Assembly (NCBI GenBank): GCA_950295325.1 | Contig: OX485804.1 | Location: 61,842,533-61,906,532, forward strand | Direction: 5' to 3' | Length of the DNA stretch: 64,000 nt | Source: Polytrichum commune | Lineage: Eukaryota; Streptophyta; Polytrichopsida; Polytrichales; Polytrichaceae | Shown: positions 50,082-63,976 of the stretch, one piece after another | Layout of the letters: each line of letters starts with the position of its first letter | Position numbering within the stretch: position 1 is the stretch's first letter | Program-made: the position numbers and the translations under genes | The notes under the pieces: generated by a model | The model's input: the letters and a program-made list of their open reading frames with translations, nothing else | What the model was told of the DNA's origin: nothing | Database searches by the model: none

Positions 50082-53000
50082 ATGGAGAACGGAGGTGGAG
50101 GAGTGGAGACGATGCAGTTTGCGTTAGAAAAGGATGTGCGGGAAGAGGCCGCGAAAAAGCAAGGGGTGGAGGAAAAGAAGGGAGGAGGAGGAGGCGGGGG
50201 AGTGGGTGAAGTAGACGAAGCGGCGAGTGGCGGGATGGGAAAGATGATGTTCGGGGAATTGGGGAAGAGAAACAACGGGGATCTGGCAGCGGTGCTCAAG
50301 ACCACCACCCCTGCTGCAATGGTGCCCACTCTGGATATGAATGATGTACCTAAGGAAGAAGAAGTAGTACCGCCGACGAGTAGTATCATCGGTGGTGATG
50401 ATGATGAATCTGATGTGAAGGCGAAGGCTTATGATGATGATGATGCGAGGGGTGTTCATGTGATGAAGAAGAAGAATATGGCAGCATCCACAACAACAAC
50501 AAAAGCGGATGTGACAGATCTCAACGAGACACCAAAGCTTGAGCTAGAAAATGAAAGCGAAGTGATGAGTGCAAATGAGACCACTACTACTCGCGTGATG
50601 ATGCACGATTTTCTACAAGCAAGTGAAGCTAAAGCTGGCCTCAACCTCCTCATCAGCTCCTCCGAGAAAAGCATAATGCCAACTCTGGATGTCAATGAAC
50701 CTCCAGACGTGTACAACAAAAGTGCGCAAGACACACATCATATTGATGAAGAAGCCATTCCCCTTCCACAAGAAGGCAAATCATCATCATCATCATCATC
50801 ATCATCACAACTTAATGCTGATTCAAAGATGGCCACCACTACTGCCGTCATCTCGGAGGTTGTGATGAAAGATGATGCGGACGAACCAAAGATCGGCCAG
50901 ACTGCTACTAGGCAGCTGGCGGAGGGCTCTAGTAAAAGACATGTTGATGATGATGATGTAAACGATGATGATGTGGCCATGGCAGCGGGAGATGATGGCT
51001 CGATGAAAGCGGATATGATTGAAAAGACCGAGCTAGAAAGGGAGATGGAATTGTTCGAAGCTTCGGAAAGAGCCGAACAGGCTCTCTTGCTGGAGCGAGG
51101 AGATGACATGTACTCGGGAAAGAACGAGTTGCTGAACGAAAAGAAACGTGCTTTGGAAAGCCCGCTGCAAGAGCGGCAGAGGAAACAAAGTAGAAGATTA
51201 CATGCACCTGATGAGAAAAGAAAGGACGAAGAGGACGTCTGTTTCATTTGCTTTGACGGTGGGGACCTCGTGCTTTGTGACCGCAGGTATGTACGAGCAA
51301 TTTGCGTGCAAGCGTTGCTGATTTCCATACCTATGCCATTTGTCTTGTTTTGGCCATGTTACGCAGTGATTGCCGATTGTTGGTAATATGTTTTTCAAGA
51401 AGGGTTTTAGAGTCCCACCTCCAAGTCGTCATTGTGACGAGGGTGGGGATGTTTTGTCTTCGGTGGTGCAGATCTTGCCCAAAGGCATATCACTTGAGCT
51501 GCATTGGGCGTGATGCAGCATTCTTCAAGAAAAAGGGTGCATGGCTGTGCGGTGAGAGTCCATGAACCTGAGGATGCTTTTGTTGTGGGTCGATACGGGC
51601 TCTGTCTATCAGGGGAGGAATTTCTTGAATGCATATGGGCTGAACATATTGACTGTGTTCAGGAATTAAGGAACATGTGACGGGACATCTCGAGGGTATT
51701 GTTCCTTGCGATTCTTTCAGTTGACGGATACACACAGACGTTGTGAGTTGGAGTCCGGCGGTTTTGTATGCGGGGTCATGGAAAGACGTAAAAAATATTT
51801 GTGGGCCTGCGTGGATTGTTTTGGGTCCTGTTGTGTACATGCCAGGTAGAGAAGATAATGCCTTGCAGGTTCTGACAGATGTTTGTGTGTTCAGGTTGGC
51901 ACTTCTGCTCGGTATGCACAAAGCCTGGCAGCTTTCAGTGTTACACTTGTCCTACTGCGTATTGTGGGAGCTGTATCAATGATGCGGAATTTCTTTTATT
52001 GCGGAAAAGGAAAGGGCTGTGTGAGGAGTGTCTACCAATCGTTAGTATGATTGAACGGAATGAGACTATCAACGCTGAGGGGGTAATTTTTTCAAGCCTC
52101 AATAAGCTGTTGCACAATTGCCTGTGCAAAATGGTTTGAGCTTCAGCTTGCCTTTATAATTGCTTCCTACTCACCCATACATGAGCTGTTGAAGGAGCAT
52201 TGCTTTCCAATAAATGATCTAACAAATCTACACTAGGTTCACTCAAGCAATACATTGAGGTTCAGAACATGTTGACATGGCTTTCCTTAGGTGAATACTC
52301 ATCACCTTCTGAATAAGGTGGTAATCAATTGTGTGAATTGCAATTTGTTCAGGTTGAAGTGGATTTCGATGATCACGAAACTTATGAGTGCTTGTTTAAG
52401 GAGTATTGGGCGGATCTGAAGAGCAGACTTTCATTGATTATTCCGGAGTTGGATAAAGATGGAAAAGCTGTTGAAGGAACTAACGCTGTACTTCAAAACG
52501 GTGGCTCAGACACAGAAGACCATTCAGAGAATGATGAGTCAGGAGCTGACACGGATAAGGAATCTGATCACGATGACCTGGAAACCTTAGACAGTTCAAG
52601 GCGCAAAAGGATCAAGAGGAAGAGTGTCACTCTGGACCCTGAGAATTTGGAAGGGGATGCAGAACAAGAGGATGCAGAGGATGACGATGAAGATTATGAC
52701 AAACCAGAAGTTCAACCTCGAGAAATAGATGGCTGGGCATCAAAAGAGCTGCTTGATTTTATAGAATATATGAAGGAGGACCGAGCAAAACCTCTAACAA
52801 AATTTGCAGTGAATAAATTGCTGTGGGTTTACATCAAGCGCCACAAGCTCCAGGATTCACGCACAAAAAGCCAGATAAATTGTGATGAAAGACTCCAAAA
52901 AATATTTGGGAAAGAATCAGTAGGGCAATTTGAAATGTTCAAGCATCTGCAGGCACACTACCCTGAAAAGGGTCCTGTTGGTTTGAAAAAGGAAAAGGAG

Positions 53001-56000
53001 GACCTCAATGGTGACGACCTAATGCTTGAAGATGATCCATCAGCTGCCGACAATGTTGACAGTAAGCTAAGCAGAGGCAAGGATAGGCGGAGAAGCCGCA
53101 GAAGCATCGATGAAAAGTTTGAGAGACCTGACAGCAATGACTTCGTTGCTATCACACCCAAGAATATTGGCCTTATATATTTGCGGAGGGCACTGTTAGA
53201 AGATTTATTAGATGATCCTGAGTTCGAAAATAAAGTTGTGGATACCTTTGTGCGGATTCGAGTTCCAGGGATGTCTAGCAAGTCAGAAATGTGCTACAGA
53301 CTTGTTCTTGTCACAGGTGATTTTTTGACCATGTTTCTCTAAAATTTTCCTGAGCTACTTAGTATCTTTTGGGTACTGCTGCTCCCATGGACTAAGACAC
53401 AATGTAGTTTCTCAAGTTGAATGCCATACTATCTTTCAAATTTTAAATAAAAGTATAAGTAGTCTAGAAGTTTGTTGGTAATTTTCCTTAAATACAGTTT
53501 TTTTTGTTTTTTTACAGATCTGCTCATTTTCTGTAGTCTGTATGAATTAAAATTCTAGTTTTGGGTTCTGAAATACTTTTGAGCTGTAAAATAGTTGCTC
53601 ATAAAAAATGGTTTTCTATCCAGGAACACGAGTGCAACCAGAGACATACAAGGCAGGGCGGAAGTCGACAAATATTGTCCTGGAGATCTTGAATCTTCAG
53701 AAAAAAGAAGATGTCACTGTGGATCTAGTGTCAAATCAAGATTTTACTGAGGTAAGTCTTTACTGTATTTCATAGGAGTACTTTCAGGAGAATTTTTATG
53801 CTTGTTGTGTGTACAAGCTCCTTTTTTTTCTTGGGAGAGGTCACATAAGTTCCCAATGATGGAGTTTGTAGTGCTTGAGTGGTTGAAAAGAGTCGGTGTT
53901 TTGTTCTGGTTTTTCATGTGTGTAAAACATACATTTTCATTTTTATGTTATTGTAAGACTTTCAGAGAGGCAGGCAAGTACTTAGGGTAGGGGCCACAGC
54001 TCTTTTATAGAGAGCAGTGTCTTCTATAAATGATGTATCTGGATCCTGTACATGAGTGCTCCACTAAGAGTTAAAATAACACTTTCTGTTAAGAAAAGTA
54101 ATACTAGGTAGTACAGTTGAATGGCCAGTATCTCTAATATACCTGATTGTAAAGAATGTTTTTAGTAAGAAAAATTGGCTGCTGTTACAGGAAGAGTGTC
54201 AACGGTTGCGGCAAAGTATCAAGTGTGGATTCATTAAGATACTCACAGTGGTATGTTATTTGGAACCCTTGAACCTTTGTATTCAGCAAGTAAATATAGT
54301 GTTCTGGAGCCTTTTCTTGTTTAACTGCTATATATTTCTTCTAACCTGCATTTTTACCTGTCTGAATCTTGTATTCCTGTACACAGGGCCAACTGGAGGA
54401 GAAGGCGATTGCTCTGCGGGAGGCTAAAGTGAATGATGTAAGTGTGGGATATCTTCCAGCACCTGGACTTTGCTTTCTGCAATGGTGTCAAGGTTGGTAT
54501 AGGCATACACATATCTCTTGTATGTAAATGTTATCAAGTAATCCCAGGTGGGCTTGCCATGGCCCTTGATCTTCTAGACACACCCCTTTGTGTAGGCTTT
54601 TATATGGTACCATTTACTTATGATCTGATGACGGTGGTCTTGGTTGTGTGTCTGTGACCTCTAGTGGTTTGAAACTGAGCGGCAACGGCTTATCAACCTT
54701 CGAGACCGAGCTAGTGAGAAAGGACGGAAGAAAGAATATCCTCTTCACTTTTATATTCTACATCTAAGAAGAGCTATTGACTTTTGATTTCCAGTAAGAG
54801 CTTGTATGGCGAGATTTGATCTTGGTTGCTTCTTTAGAGTTTTAGTCCATTCTTTGGTTCTAGTGACCAACCTCCTGCGGTGAGCGGATTCTCATAATAA
54901 ACCATGACCTCTAGTTTTTTCCCTTGACCTATTACCTTCTTCCACGTTGCGCGAGTGTGTGGAGAAGTTGCAGGAGCTCAGCAGCCCAGCCTTCCGGGCT
55001 GCAAAGCTTCAGGCGAGACCTGAAGTGACTGCAGACCCACACATGGACCCTGGTTACGAATCTGATATTAATGAGAACAAACCTATTCAAGGTACCTTAA
55101 GTCAGCAGCGACCTAATTAATTTCAATACAACCTTTATGTTATTCTTGACCTTATTTTTGGGCTGTCAAATGACTCGGGCGGTGTGCTGTTTCTTTCTTT
55201 ACATGTTCACTTTGTTTGGTATTAAAGTGAAGGGTACTTTATGCTTGGATACTTGTAGTTTTTCATGGTACTTACATATTCTTGACAGGCTACAATATTT
55301 AAGAACCATGTTAATACTGAGGTGCATGCTATACAATTGCTGCAGAGGGGTATCCAAGCTCTCGGACAAGGATTTCCCCAAGCATTCCATGGGACAGAAG
55401 TATTGGAAGTACAGTTGGCAGCTGGGACACTCCGAAAAATGAAGAAGCTGGGTATCCAAGCAGGAAGGGGGATTGGGATAGTCAAAGAACAAAGCCATCT
55501 TCCACTTGGGATGACACATTGCGCAAGAGCTGGGGTCGTGGTGGATATGAGCCAAGCCGATCGAGTGATAGGACAGTGTATGGCCGTGATTACAGTGTGG
55601 ATGAAGAGAAGCCCTACAGTACTGACGAGAGGGACAGGAGCCGAGTCTGGGACAACAAAGACTGGGAAAAGGATCATCCACGAGATCAAGACCGTGAGCG
55701 GGACAACTCTCGATGGAAAAGCAATGGAGGAAGGGGTCGAAGTGACCCATGGACCGGCGGGGAGGTACCTGAGTCAAAATATAGTCGAGGTGAGTACCGG
55801 GCTGCAACCACTCCCGTGTTCGGTCAATCGAGATCAGACTGGGCAGGTAGCAAGAAGGACGTGGTTTCATCGGGCACCCCACTTTCCGCTTCAAGTTTGC
55901 TTTATGGAGTAGCACCACAACAAAGTGCTCCGAGTCAAGCTGTTTTAGAGGAAAAGAAAATGTGGCATTATCAGGATCCTACAGGAACAGTACAAGGTCC

Positions 56001-56658
56001 GTTTAGTATGGAGCAATTGAGGAAGTGGAACACAACAGGATTGTTCCCCCTGACCCTTACAATCTGGAAAACTGGTCAGCCAAGGGAGACCGCTATTTTG
56101 CTCACAGATGCATTGGCAGGAAGACCCGTAAAACAAGACAGAGATTTGTGGACAACAACAGCTGGGGCTGGCAGCAGGGTACGCGACGCTGTAGGTAATT
56201 CTCCAACTGTTTGGGGTGGTGATGCTGGACCGTATGCAGAGACCCATAGCCGAGGTGAATTGGGTCAGTCAAGCCGTGTTGTGGATTGGGATTCACGGGA
56301 TCCTATAGATGATCATCGAGGGACAAGTTGGGGGAGAAACCAGAGTAACACTGCTTCTTATGGTACTTCTCCCTCAGTGTCTGGACGAGTCGCAGATGAC
56401 TGGGGCAGTTCTCGGTCACGTGGGGACAATGAGAATTGGGGGTCTCCTCCTCGTAAGGGAGATGACAGTGGAAAGAGTTCCGGAAGGATCCCCTATGGAC
56501 GGAGTAGCTCAGGTCGTGATTATGACCCTTCTTCAGGGGGTCGAGATGCACCTCGGAGTACAAAGGGACCCAGAGGATCAAAGAAAGATGTTCCTTGCAG
56601 GTTCTTTTCGAAGGGCTACTGCAAACGAGGAGAAGCATGTGAATTCTGGCATGGCTAG
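50082..56658 (+). CDS. NERD-like: NERD-like PHD/SWIB/Plus-3/GYF/CCCH protein, 10 coding exons
   Basis: Homologue of Arabidopsis NERD (CCCH zinc-finger protein 19 group). NERD is a nuclear GW/GYF-type protein that binds histone H3 and ARGONAUTE and acts in small-RNA-dependent silencing (family knowledge). Exons: 50082-51286, 51472-51551, 51895-52082, 52353-53316, 53624-53751, 54191-54250, 54387-54437, 54665-54735, 54946-55091, 55346-56658. All phases agree (1401 aa). Order seen: acidic, low-complexity N-terminus; PHD-type Cys/His domain starting CFICFDGGDLVLC (about 386-490); SWIB/MDM2 (WASKELLDFI, about 618-695); Plus-3 (IYLRRALLEDLL to VSNQDFTEEE, about 750-870); Arg/Ser/Gly-rich linker; GYF (WHYQDPTGTVQGPFSMEQLRKW, about 1169-1222); terminal CCCH finger C-X7-C-X5-C-X3-H (about 1381-1399). 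The protein ends five codons after the first zinc-finger cysteines are completed. Confidence 0.94.
50777..50807 (+). repeat. (TCA)n coding repeat in the NERD-like gene
   Basis: A trinucleotide run encodes about nine consecutive Ser in exon 1, within the low-complexity acidic N-terminal region. Confidence 0.9.
54736..54945 (+). other. U12-type AT-AC intron in the NERD-like gene
   Basis: The intron starts ATATCCTC (the U12 AT-AC consensus is ATATCCTT) and ends CCAC. TTCCCTTGACCT, close to the U12 branch-site consensus, places the branch A near 54927, 18 bases before the AC end. Splicing here joins GRRKE to LRECVEKL in frame, matching the conserved family sequence. I found no GT-AG alternative that preserves this frame. 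Confidence 0.87.
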
Positions 56659-58790
56659 GAAAGAGCAACCAACATATATTCACCCTGGGATGATGATGTG
56701 GGTCTCTCAAAATTTTGGTATCAGATATTTGTCAAATTGTAGACCATCCGACTCCTTTGGTCTGAAATTTACGCTACATGGAGAAGCATCTCAACAGAGC
56801 CAATGTAGGCTTAGAAACTTGTTCAAAATGTTGGAAGGATACCAAACTTGGAATGGCGTGTTGTTTTGAAAAAATGGCCAGAACTTATTGACCTCTGGGT
56901 TACCACTGCTTCAACAGATTGTAACACTATTCTTCCCCTGCAACTCTTCTTATGGAGACTACCAGAGCTCTGATATGAATACTATATCTTCCTAGTGGAG
57001 TCAGAAAATGGAGCTCGGTGCACAAGAAAGATGTCCGTAACAAAGATCTCTAAGTGCTCGAAAAGGTCAAAGGAATCATAACAAAACTTGGGCATACCAC
57101 GCTTGGCGTATGTCCTGCTTCTGCCCAACTGATTCTGACTGCTGATGTGAGAAGAAGTTCCAAGAGCTTTAGCCACTCTGACCATCATCATGGTCTGTTT
57201 ATTCAATTGGTGATCAAATAAATGCTTATGCAGGATCACCAGACATGCTGCAACCATGCACAATCTAAGTGCATGCAAGTTATAAAGCAGGATAAAGCAG
57301 GATTCACTTTAAGCAAATGATGACTTACAAGGGGGAAAAGCAAATCAACGAAATCTTCTCATTCACAACCCTTCCTTCCAGCTTATGTATGCCACTAATT
57401 AAGGTCACCAGAAAAGCATCAGTGTATAACTGTTTGCTCAGCCTGGAAGGTTTTGGGTTTCAGAAATGGCTCTTTGACAGGTGCCCTTCACTATCAACAT
57501 GTAACCTGTGAGGTGTTTCACTTTGCCATCAATTGAATATTTGTACAGAATTTGTCCACTATGCTTATATCTTTGCAAGGTTCAGTTGGAGTTAATAAAC
57601 AAGTGCCAATCAGTGCGCCGCCTTGTGTGAAGGTTTCTGTTCTGTAACACATGAATCTTCCATATCCCCATTGCAATCTTTTGCTCACGTAAATATTATT
57701 AACACTGTGGACTGTGCTGGCCTTGCACATAACGCTCACTTCTTCAAGAAATGTTATTTCCAATACACAATTTAGTTTCCCAGGCATTTGTGCGAGACCA
57801 TCAAAACAGCTTCTTGCGGCCGAGTCGATAATTGTGGATCTTGATTTTCTCTCTCAACTGTTGCCAAATAAGTGATGTTAAGGATCAAATAATGTCAGGA
57901 GTGTCAATAATGCTGTATGTTTCTTATAAAAATGTTTCCTAAAGTATAATATAAATATATAGAAGAACATGTGACAGGGCAAGATTGCTCAAGATTCCAA
58001 ACTCATGTGCCTGGGGCCCACAAAATTTGCAACATCAACTCTTGACAACCCTAAGCTACACACATTATGGTGATTAATGTGGACCACCCTACTTTGTAGG
58101 AATTTGTGTGGGTGCCATATAGGTGCTTTGCAATTCCGGAAAGGTTGACGTATTTATTCTTTAATTCTTGCATGTGCCTATTTTGTCCACACTTGTTTTC
58201 ATTTCACACTAAAGTACAGGACCATAATTAATGTGCCCATATTGAAGTAGATTAAAAATTTGAGGTAGCTTAGAGCATCTCCACTACTCCCACTACAGCT
58301 TCCTCCAACACTATTTTCAAGGGGAGTATAGACATACAAATCGTCATTGCATCCCATCTTGTCTCCCTCTACACCGGTCAATGTAAGGTAGAAATACCAT
58401 AACCTGTGAAAATAAGGTGATTGGCATTGAAGATCTGGTCTGACAATCATGAGATAATTTTCCAACATAGACGAGAAGGATTCACGAAGAATGCAAGTTG
58501 CTTCATATTTTTTTGCCCTATACAAAAAATGCTACAATTTTTCAAAGTAGAAAGTTGTCCAACCCCCTACTCATTCACTAGATTCTCCCTACACCGAACA
58601 TGGTAATCCCCATTTCCACACAAAACATCGCCTAAATCGGTTATCTCATGAGTACATTAACACTTGACTCCCATTGGCTACACTAAGTGTAAGTTACACG
58701 CATTAAAGTTGCCGCCGAGCCATGATCCGTTTTAGAAATGGCACTTCACCATTATGACGGTGGTCTAGTGCACGGCTAGAGGGTGGTTAA
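56659..58790. other. 3' flank of the NERD-like gene and spacer
   Basis: The first few hundred bases are probably 3' UTR. AATAAA-like hexamers occur near 57217 and 57592, but the poly(A) site is unknown. No gene domain is recognisable further on. Confidence 0.4.
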
Positions 58791-59760
58791 CGGGTTATGG
58801 TCCTTGCCAACGAATCTTAAATTTACCCGGAAATTTTTGAAACCGGCTGTCATATAATAAAACTAGGTCACCATCCTTAATGACTTTAGTCTTTATTTTA
58901 CTATCATAGTAGGTTTTATGCCATTTTTGGATTGCGGCCGTATTAAGATAAGCATGTCCTCTAATTTCATCCAACTTTTCTAACGTGGCAATTCGAACCT
59001 CTAATGACTGTGGTTCATCCAATCTCTCTTCAAGAGCTATTCATAGAGAAGGTAATTCTAGTTCAATGGGTAGGATAGCTTCTTGACCATACACCAGTTT
59101 AAATGGGGTGAATTTAGTGGTAACTTTATAAGCTGTACGATAAGCCCATAAAGCATTCAACAACTTAGAATCCCAATCGCTCATGGACCCTTGCACTGTT
59201 TTGGTGATAATCTTACACAAAATACCATTGGTTTTTTCAGTTTGACCATTTGCTCATGGATGGTATGGGGTAGTGAGACGGTGTTTAATCTTATACTTAT
59301 AAGTTAATTCCGTAATTACATCATTGACAAAATGTGTTCCTCTATCACTCACCAACTCTCGTGGACAACCAAATCTAGAAAATATGTTTTCCTTTAGAAA
59401 CTTGGCCACGACTTCTTTATCATCTCGTTTGGTTGGTTCAGCCTCTGCCCATTTTGTGGCGTAATCTGTTGCAACAAGGATGTAACGGTGGCGATCATTC
59501 TTACTTGGTGGGTTGATAGGACCTACAAAATCAATGCCCCATTTTTCAAAAGGAGCTAAGGCTAGAATAGGGTGTAATGACATTGCCGACGTGTATGTGG
59601 GTTTACCAACTCTTTGACATGCATCACATTGTCTAGCATAAGTGACACAATCATTAAACAAGTGTGATGCACAAGCATAAACACATCCATCGTCAATAGT
59701 CTTGCATAAAATATCACATTTTAGTTTTTTAATCAAAGCCAAGGGCACTTTGGTATAGTC
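58790..59760 (-). pseudogene. Ty3/gypsy integrase fragment (non-chromodomain type) with two stops
   Basis: Read on the minus strand from 59748. Order: zinc-binding part (ARQCDACQRVGKPTY), core domain with WGIDFVGP (first Asp) and ELVSDRGTHF (second Asp), then a stop (59254-59256) and ANGQTEKTN (Glu kept). Next come LWAYRTAYKVTTKFTPF, a second stop (59041-59043), LEERLDEPQSL and the C-terminal KFKIRWQGP. Sequence style resembles Tat/Athila-like pol, unlike the chromovirus at 37661. No LTR was found, and sequence on both sides is decayed. Confidence 0.9.
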
Positions 59761-59764
59761 AATA

Positions 59765-62700
59765 ATCTCGTCTTACTTAAATCATTTTAATTTGCCTTGA
59801 AAAGGAAGTGCAATCATCCTTCTAGGATTACCAATTTTCCTTTATTAATTAGTTTTTAATTGCATCGTTCGACAATAGTCTTTTACTTGGTCTTGGCCAA
59901 AGTAATTATAATATCCATGAATTGTGACAATAGGCCAATCCACATATGTGAGTTAAAGGGTCATAGCGGGACTCATTAATTTATTTCTTTTAAATTTGGA
60001 AATCTAACTATCTATCTATCTACTCTCACTCCTTTGCCTACTAATCATTGGAATATTTCTCCCATTAATATTTCAAGAAGATTGTCTAATGAGTTTAATT
60101 ACCATACCTTGATTAATTCACCGTTATCACTCTAGAATTTTAGAGTGAAACCACTTTAGTACATCCAATGAGAGCACAATACACACTGGAATTCAACCAT
60201 CAAATCCTCTCGCCTTCTTGGCCTCTTCACAACCAATGGTCTTAGACCGTTGTCCATTCAAGTTCTTGGTCTTGTCAACATTCACAAAAATCAACCATGA
60301 TACCAAACAAATACAAGACTTTTGTCTCTTAACCTCCAAAGCAATCATTTCCTCTGGTTTTTATTGGTTTTGCACTTATACTACATCACTCACATATCAT
60401 AATGACATTCTTCTTAAAGACAATTGCTCATCTCTTGAATTCTAAAAGACCATAGTGTCTACCAAGTCCATATTCTTATGTTCTTCACTCAATATTTCTC
60501 TAATTAGCACTTAGGACTTGATGTTCAGATGTACTTAACAATAAGATCAAACAATTGGTTTCATTCAATTCTCCCTAGATCTTAGAAATTATCAAAGATT
60601 CTCATCATGAGATGGAATCCATCTTAATTTTCCCTCCGTCTATCTTGTCATATGATCTGCACTCTATCAAATAGTCAGACAATCGGGTCTCAAATATGAG
60701 ACTATGGTGACATCAGATAATGATTTACAAAGAGAAAATTTTCCTCCTGTAGACCATGAATCCACTTACGCACTAGATACACTCTATGGCATTTTTCAAA
60801 CAATTTGAGTCCTAACTATCTGTAGAAGGTAGAGCATTAGATTGTTCATGATCAATAAAAGTGTAATGGACGAGGCATGAGAAACAATAAGGTTAGAATA
60901 AGGCCACAACGCTAGTCCAAAGAGGGATAAAAGTTATTTCATATTGTTTGTATGAACCAAGGAAAAGAAAAGTGCAATAAAAGGCAAAGCAAGGAGAGCA
61001 TGAGACCATCTTACTCCAAGCATTGTTCATATTGCTTTGTGTATGTGTTCTTGCTTGTGCATTCTCATCTCTAGTCCTATTGACTTCCAATACTATCAAT
61101 AATTCACTTCACACAATTCCCTGTTAAATTCCTTTGTGTCACAGACTCATGACTTTGTACTTCTCCCAACATATGCAACAATATTTGTAAATCTTTCACA
61201 ACATAAACAAGACCATTGATTCAACCTCTCTGAATAGAAATCAGACCATCAACTTGCACATAGAAATCATTACACAACTTCAACAAGATTCACTCTAAAC
61301 TAAAGTTCTCAATCGTACACAAAAACAATTAGACAATGGAATGGAGAATCACTCTCCATGCAACAAAACTAGAGTGCATTTCATTCACAAAGGATCAATC
61401 TCTGGTCCTAATATTATCACAATTAATTATCTTTTACAAGTTAATTGTCATTCCATCAGAGATTTGATGTAGATAAAATTATGGTCTAAGACTTTCTCTT
61501 GAGAAATCCACCGACTCTATATATCAACAATAAGGCATGTGCTGAATTTGCATGGTGGTGACTACTTCTATCAGACCATAGCTTTCTACAATCTCTTTTT
61601 CTTCAAATCTCCTAGTCTATGGCTTGATTTATCACATGCTAAATAAATGTCTTGTTTTAATTGGCCTATTTTCATGATTTTTTTTAAATTGAGGAAAAGG
61701 TTAAAGAAAATTGACTCCACAGGACTTGCAAGTCAATTGGTAGGAAACCCACTAAGAAGAACAAAATTATTAAAACTTTGGCCAATGCAACATGGCTTCC
61801 TCTCCATCCAAGGTACATGCTTTAGATGACTCCAACCAACGTCAACCTTCTAAATGTTTGCAATTCCTTCATCCAATGTCTTTGAATGCTTCCACTCATA
61901 GACATATGGATTGATCTCATCAAGAAAATACCCAACGATGTGTTTTTTTGTGTTGTTCTAGTGATTGTTCATAGTGGAAATTGCATGTCCTCTCTACGCT
62001 TTCCATGGGTTGCTTTGCATTTCAATTTCTCAAGACCATGTGCATTGCATTCCAATTGGTTTGGGCAAAATCTACCATAAACCCAAGGAAATAAAGTTGT
62101 GTGACATCATGGAGCTTCATATGTTTGATTATTGAATACCACGTGCAACTCTATGATTTAATGTCTTCATATTGCATCTCACAAATTGTGGTAGTGAGGA
62201 CTGACTTGAAGGCTAGATCGTACATGTGGCAAGCGATGGTCATCCATCCCTATATCCTTTTCATGTGGTCAAACATTAGCCATGTGTCTTCTAAAGAATC
62301 TCCAAGTTGCATGGGCTTGACTAGGTTAACCCTAGAATAAGGTCCTATGCTACTCATTAAAAACAGGTAAACAACATGTAACCCCCTGGCCTGAAAATGA
62401 GGCCCTTACCAGATGGCTGGCATGCAATTTTGCCGTGCAGGCTAGGAAAACCTGTAGGCTCGCTATAGCCACTTCACCTCAATCTCGCTAGAGCCACCAC
62501 ACGAGCGGCATGAAGTTCCTCATCATTGATGACGACTAGGCACGGAGATTCGGCGAGAGAGGGCGGGAGAGAGCGGGAGAGGACGGTCTCGGTGGGCCAG
62601 GGGGTGGCCACCACTGGATTCCATGGGTTTCCAGTGGGAATCCCCTGGTACTTCCGATGGCCTAAATTCTTGGACACGTCATCACGCCTCCCCTCATAAT

Positions 62701-63970
62701 GCCGCTTGTGTGGTAAGCGGCAAGGCTGCTCGGCCAATCAGGGCCACCGGTTCATGGAAGTTGCCGGTGGTGTGGCAAGGGTCTGAGTTATCATGGATGT
62801 ATTCCACCTTGATGGTGCACTTCAGAATGCAGCCAATGATGCATTTTTGGACATATTGAGACTTGAAAAAAAACCACATGGAGTGGTTACTATTCGAAAC
62901 GTAGACATGAAACTTTCATGACCTTTGTCGTCAATTTATGGGTTGTGCGGCCCTTGGGTCCCAAAATCTTGGAAGACATCCATGTCTTCTCCACAACAAG
63001 AGCAAATGGCAGTTGCCTTTGCTCTAGGGGAGATTGAACTTTTTTAGACCAACTTCATGATTTTCACAATCTCTTAGGTGTTTGTTTTCTCTTAGGTATT
63101 TGTTTTCACCTAGATGAATACAAACCATGTTCACATACTATACGTATTGGATAATGAAAAACATTTTTACAAAAGAAACTTTGACACATCTAGGTCTAGT
63201 CAAACAATGATTATAAGCAAGGGTTGACTTCTTTAATATCTCGGTAGATGTGCTTGATGGTTGGTTTCTGGTATTTCCCACCTAAAACATCATGTTTGGT
63301 AAGGTGTGTGCTTTATGGTAGATACAAAAGTTGTTGGAGAAGTCCAAATGACCAACACAAATTGCATACAAAGAGAGGAGGGTGTGATTATTCTTGCTGT
63401 TGCTTGTCTTGGTGATAGCTAGTCTAGACATCACCATCGTGATGCCGATCTATCCCAGAGATGAGATTCATAGAAACAAGAGGTGGATGGTACAATGCCT
63501 TGTAAGGGCAGCTCAAACATAGATGTATAAGGGACTTAACCACTTAATGTATTGAAAAATGAGAGGAATCGCCACACTGCAAAAATGCCTACAAATCATT
63601 ATTTCCCTGCACAGAACATGTTCACAACACATGTAGAGTTCCCACCACTGTCAAACATTTTCAAAGAGAGACAAGTGCCTTCAACTGCATAAGTTTACGG
63701 ATGTGTAAATTATTAATTAAACCTATATAGCAAAAGATTCCAGGCTTTGGTCAGTACCATCAGAGTCCGCCATTCCTGCAAAGGACTCCTCCAGCCCTTG
63801 CACAGATGCTCGTTCATAAACTTTAAGACCTGAGACAAACGTCTGCCAAAGTGGGCCCAGAACTGCTCCACAGGAAATCTGATATAAGATAAAGTATAGC
63901 ACAAGAACCTGATATATTTGCTTTGGTCATGAAAGGATTGCCAAAAAAGGTGTTCTCAATTTTAGTACAT
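59765..63970. other. intergenic, AT-rich, no gene recognised
   Basis: 59765-60000 probably continues the decayed gypsy element on the minus strand but is full of stops. From 60000 to 63970 only short ORFs without known domains occur. 62460-62760 is more GC-rich, but I recognise nothing in it. Confidence 0.4.
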
Positions 63971-63976
63971 TGTCAT

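Noticed and set aside
49793-50389. Minus-strand ORF of 198 codons over the NERD-like start.
   Set aside because: Pro/Ser-rich translation of the G/A-rich coding strand. Exon 1 of the NERD-like gene explains the sequence.
55322-55912. Plus-strand ORF of 196 codons overlapping the last NERD-like exon.
   Set aside because: Out of frame with the exon, which continues from 55346 in another frame through the GYF and CCCH domains.
58273-58330. GAGCATCTCCACTACT resembles the end of PIF/Harbinger or hAT MITEs.
   Set aside because: I found no matching inverted end or target duplication downstream.
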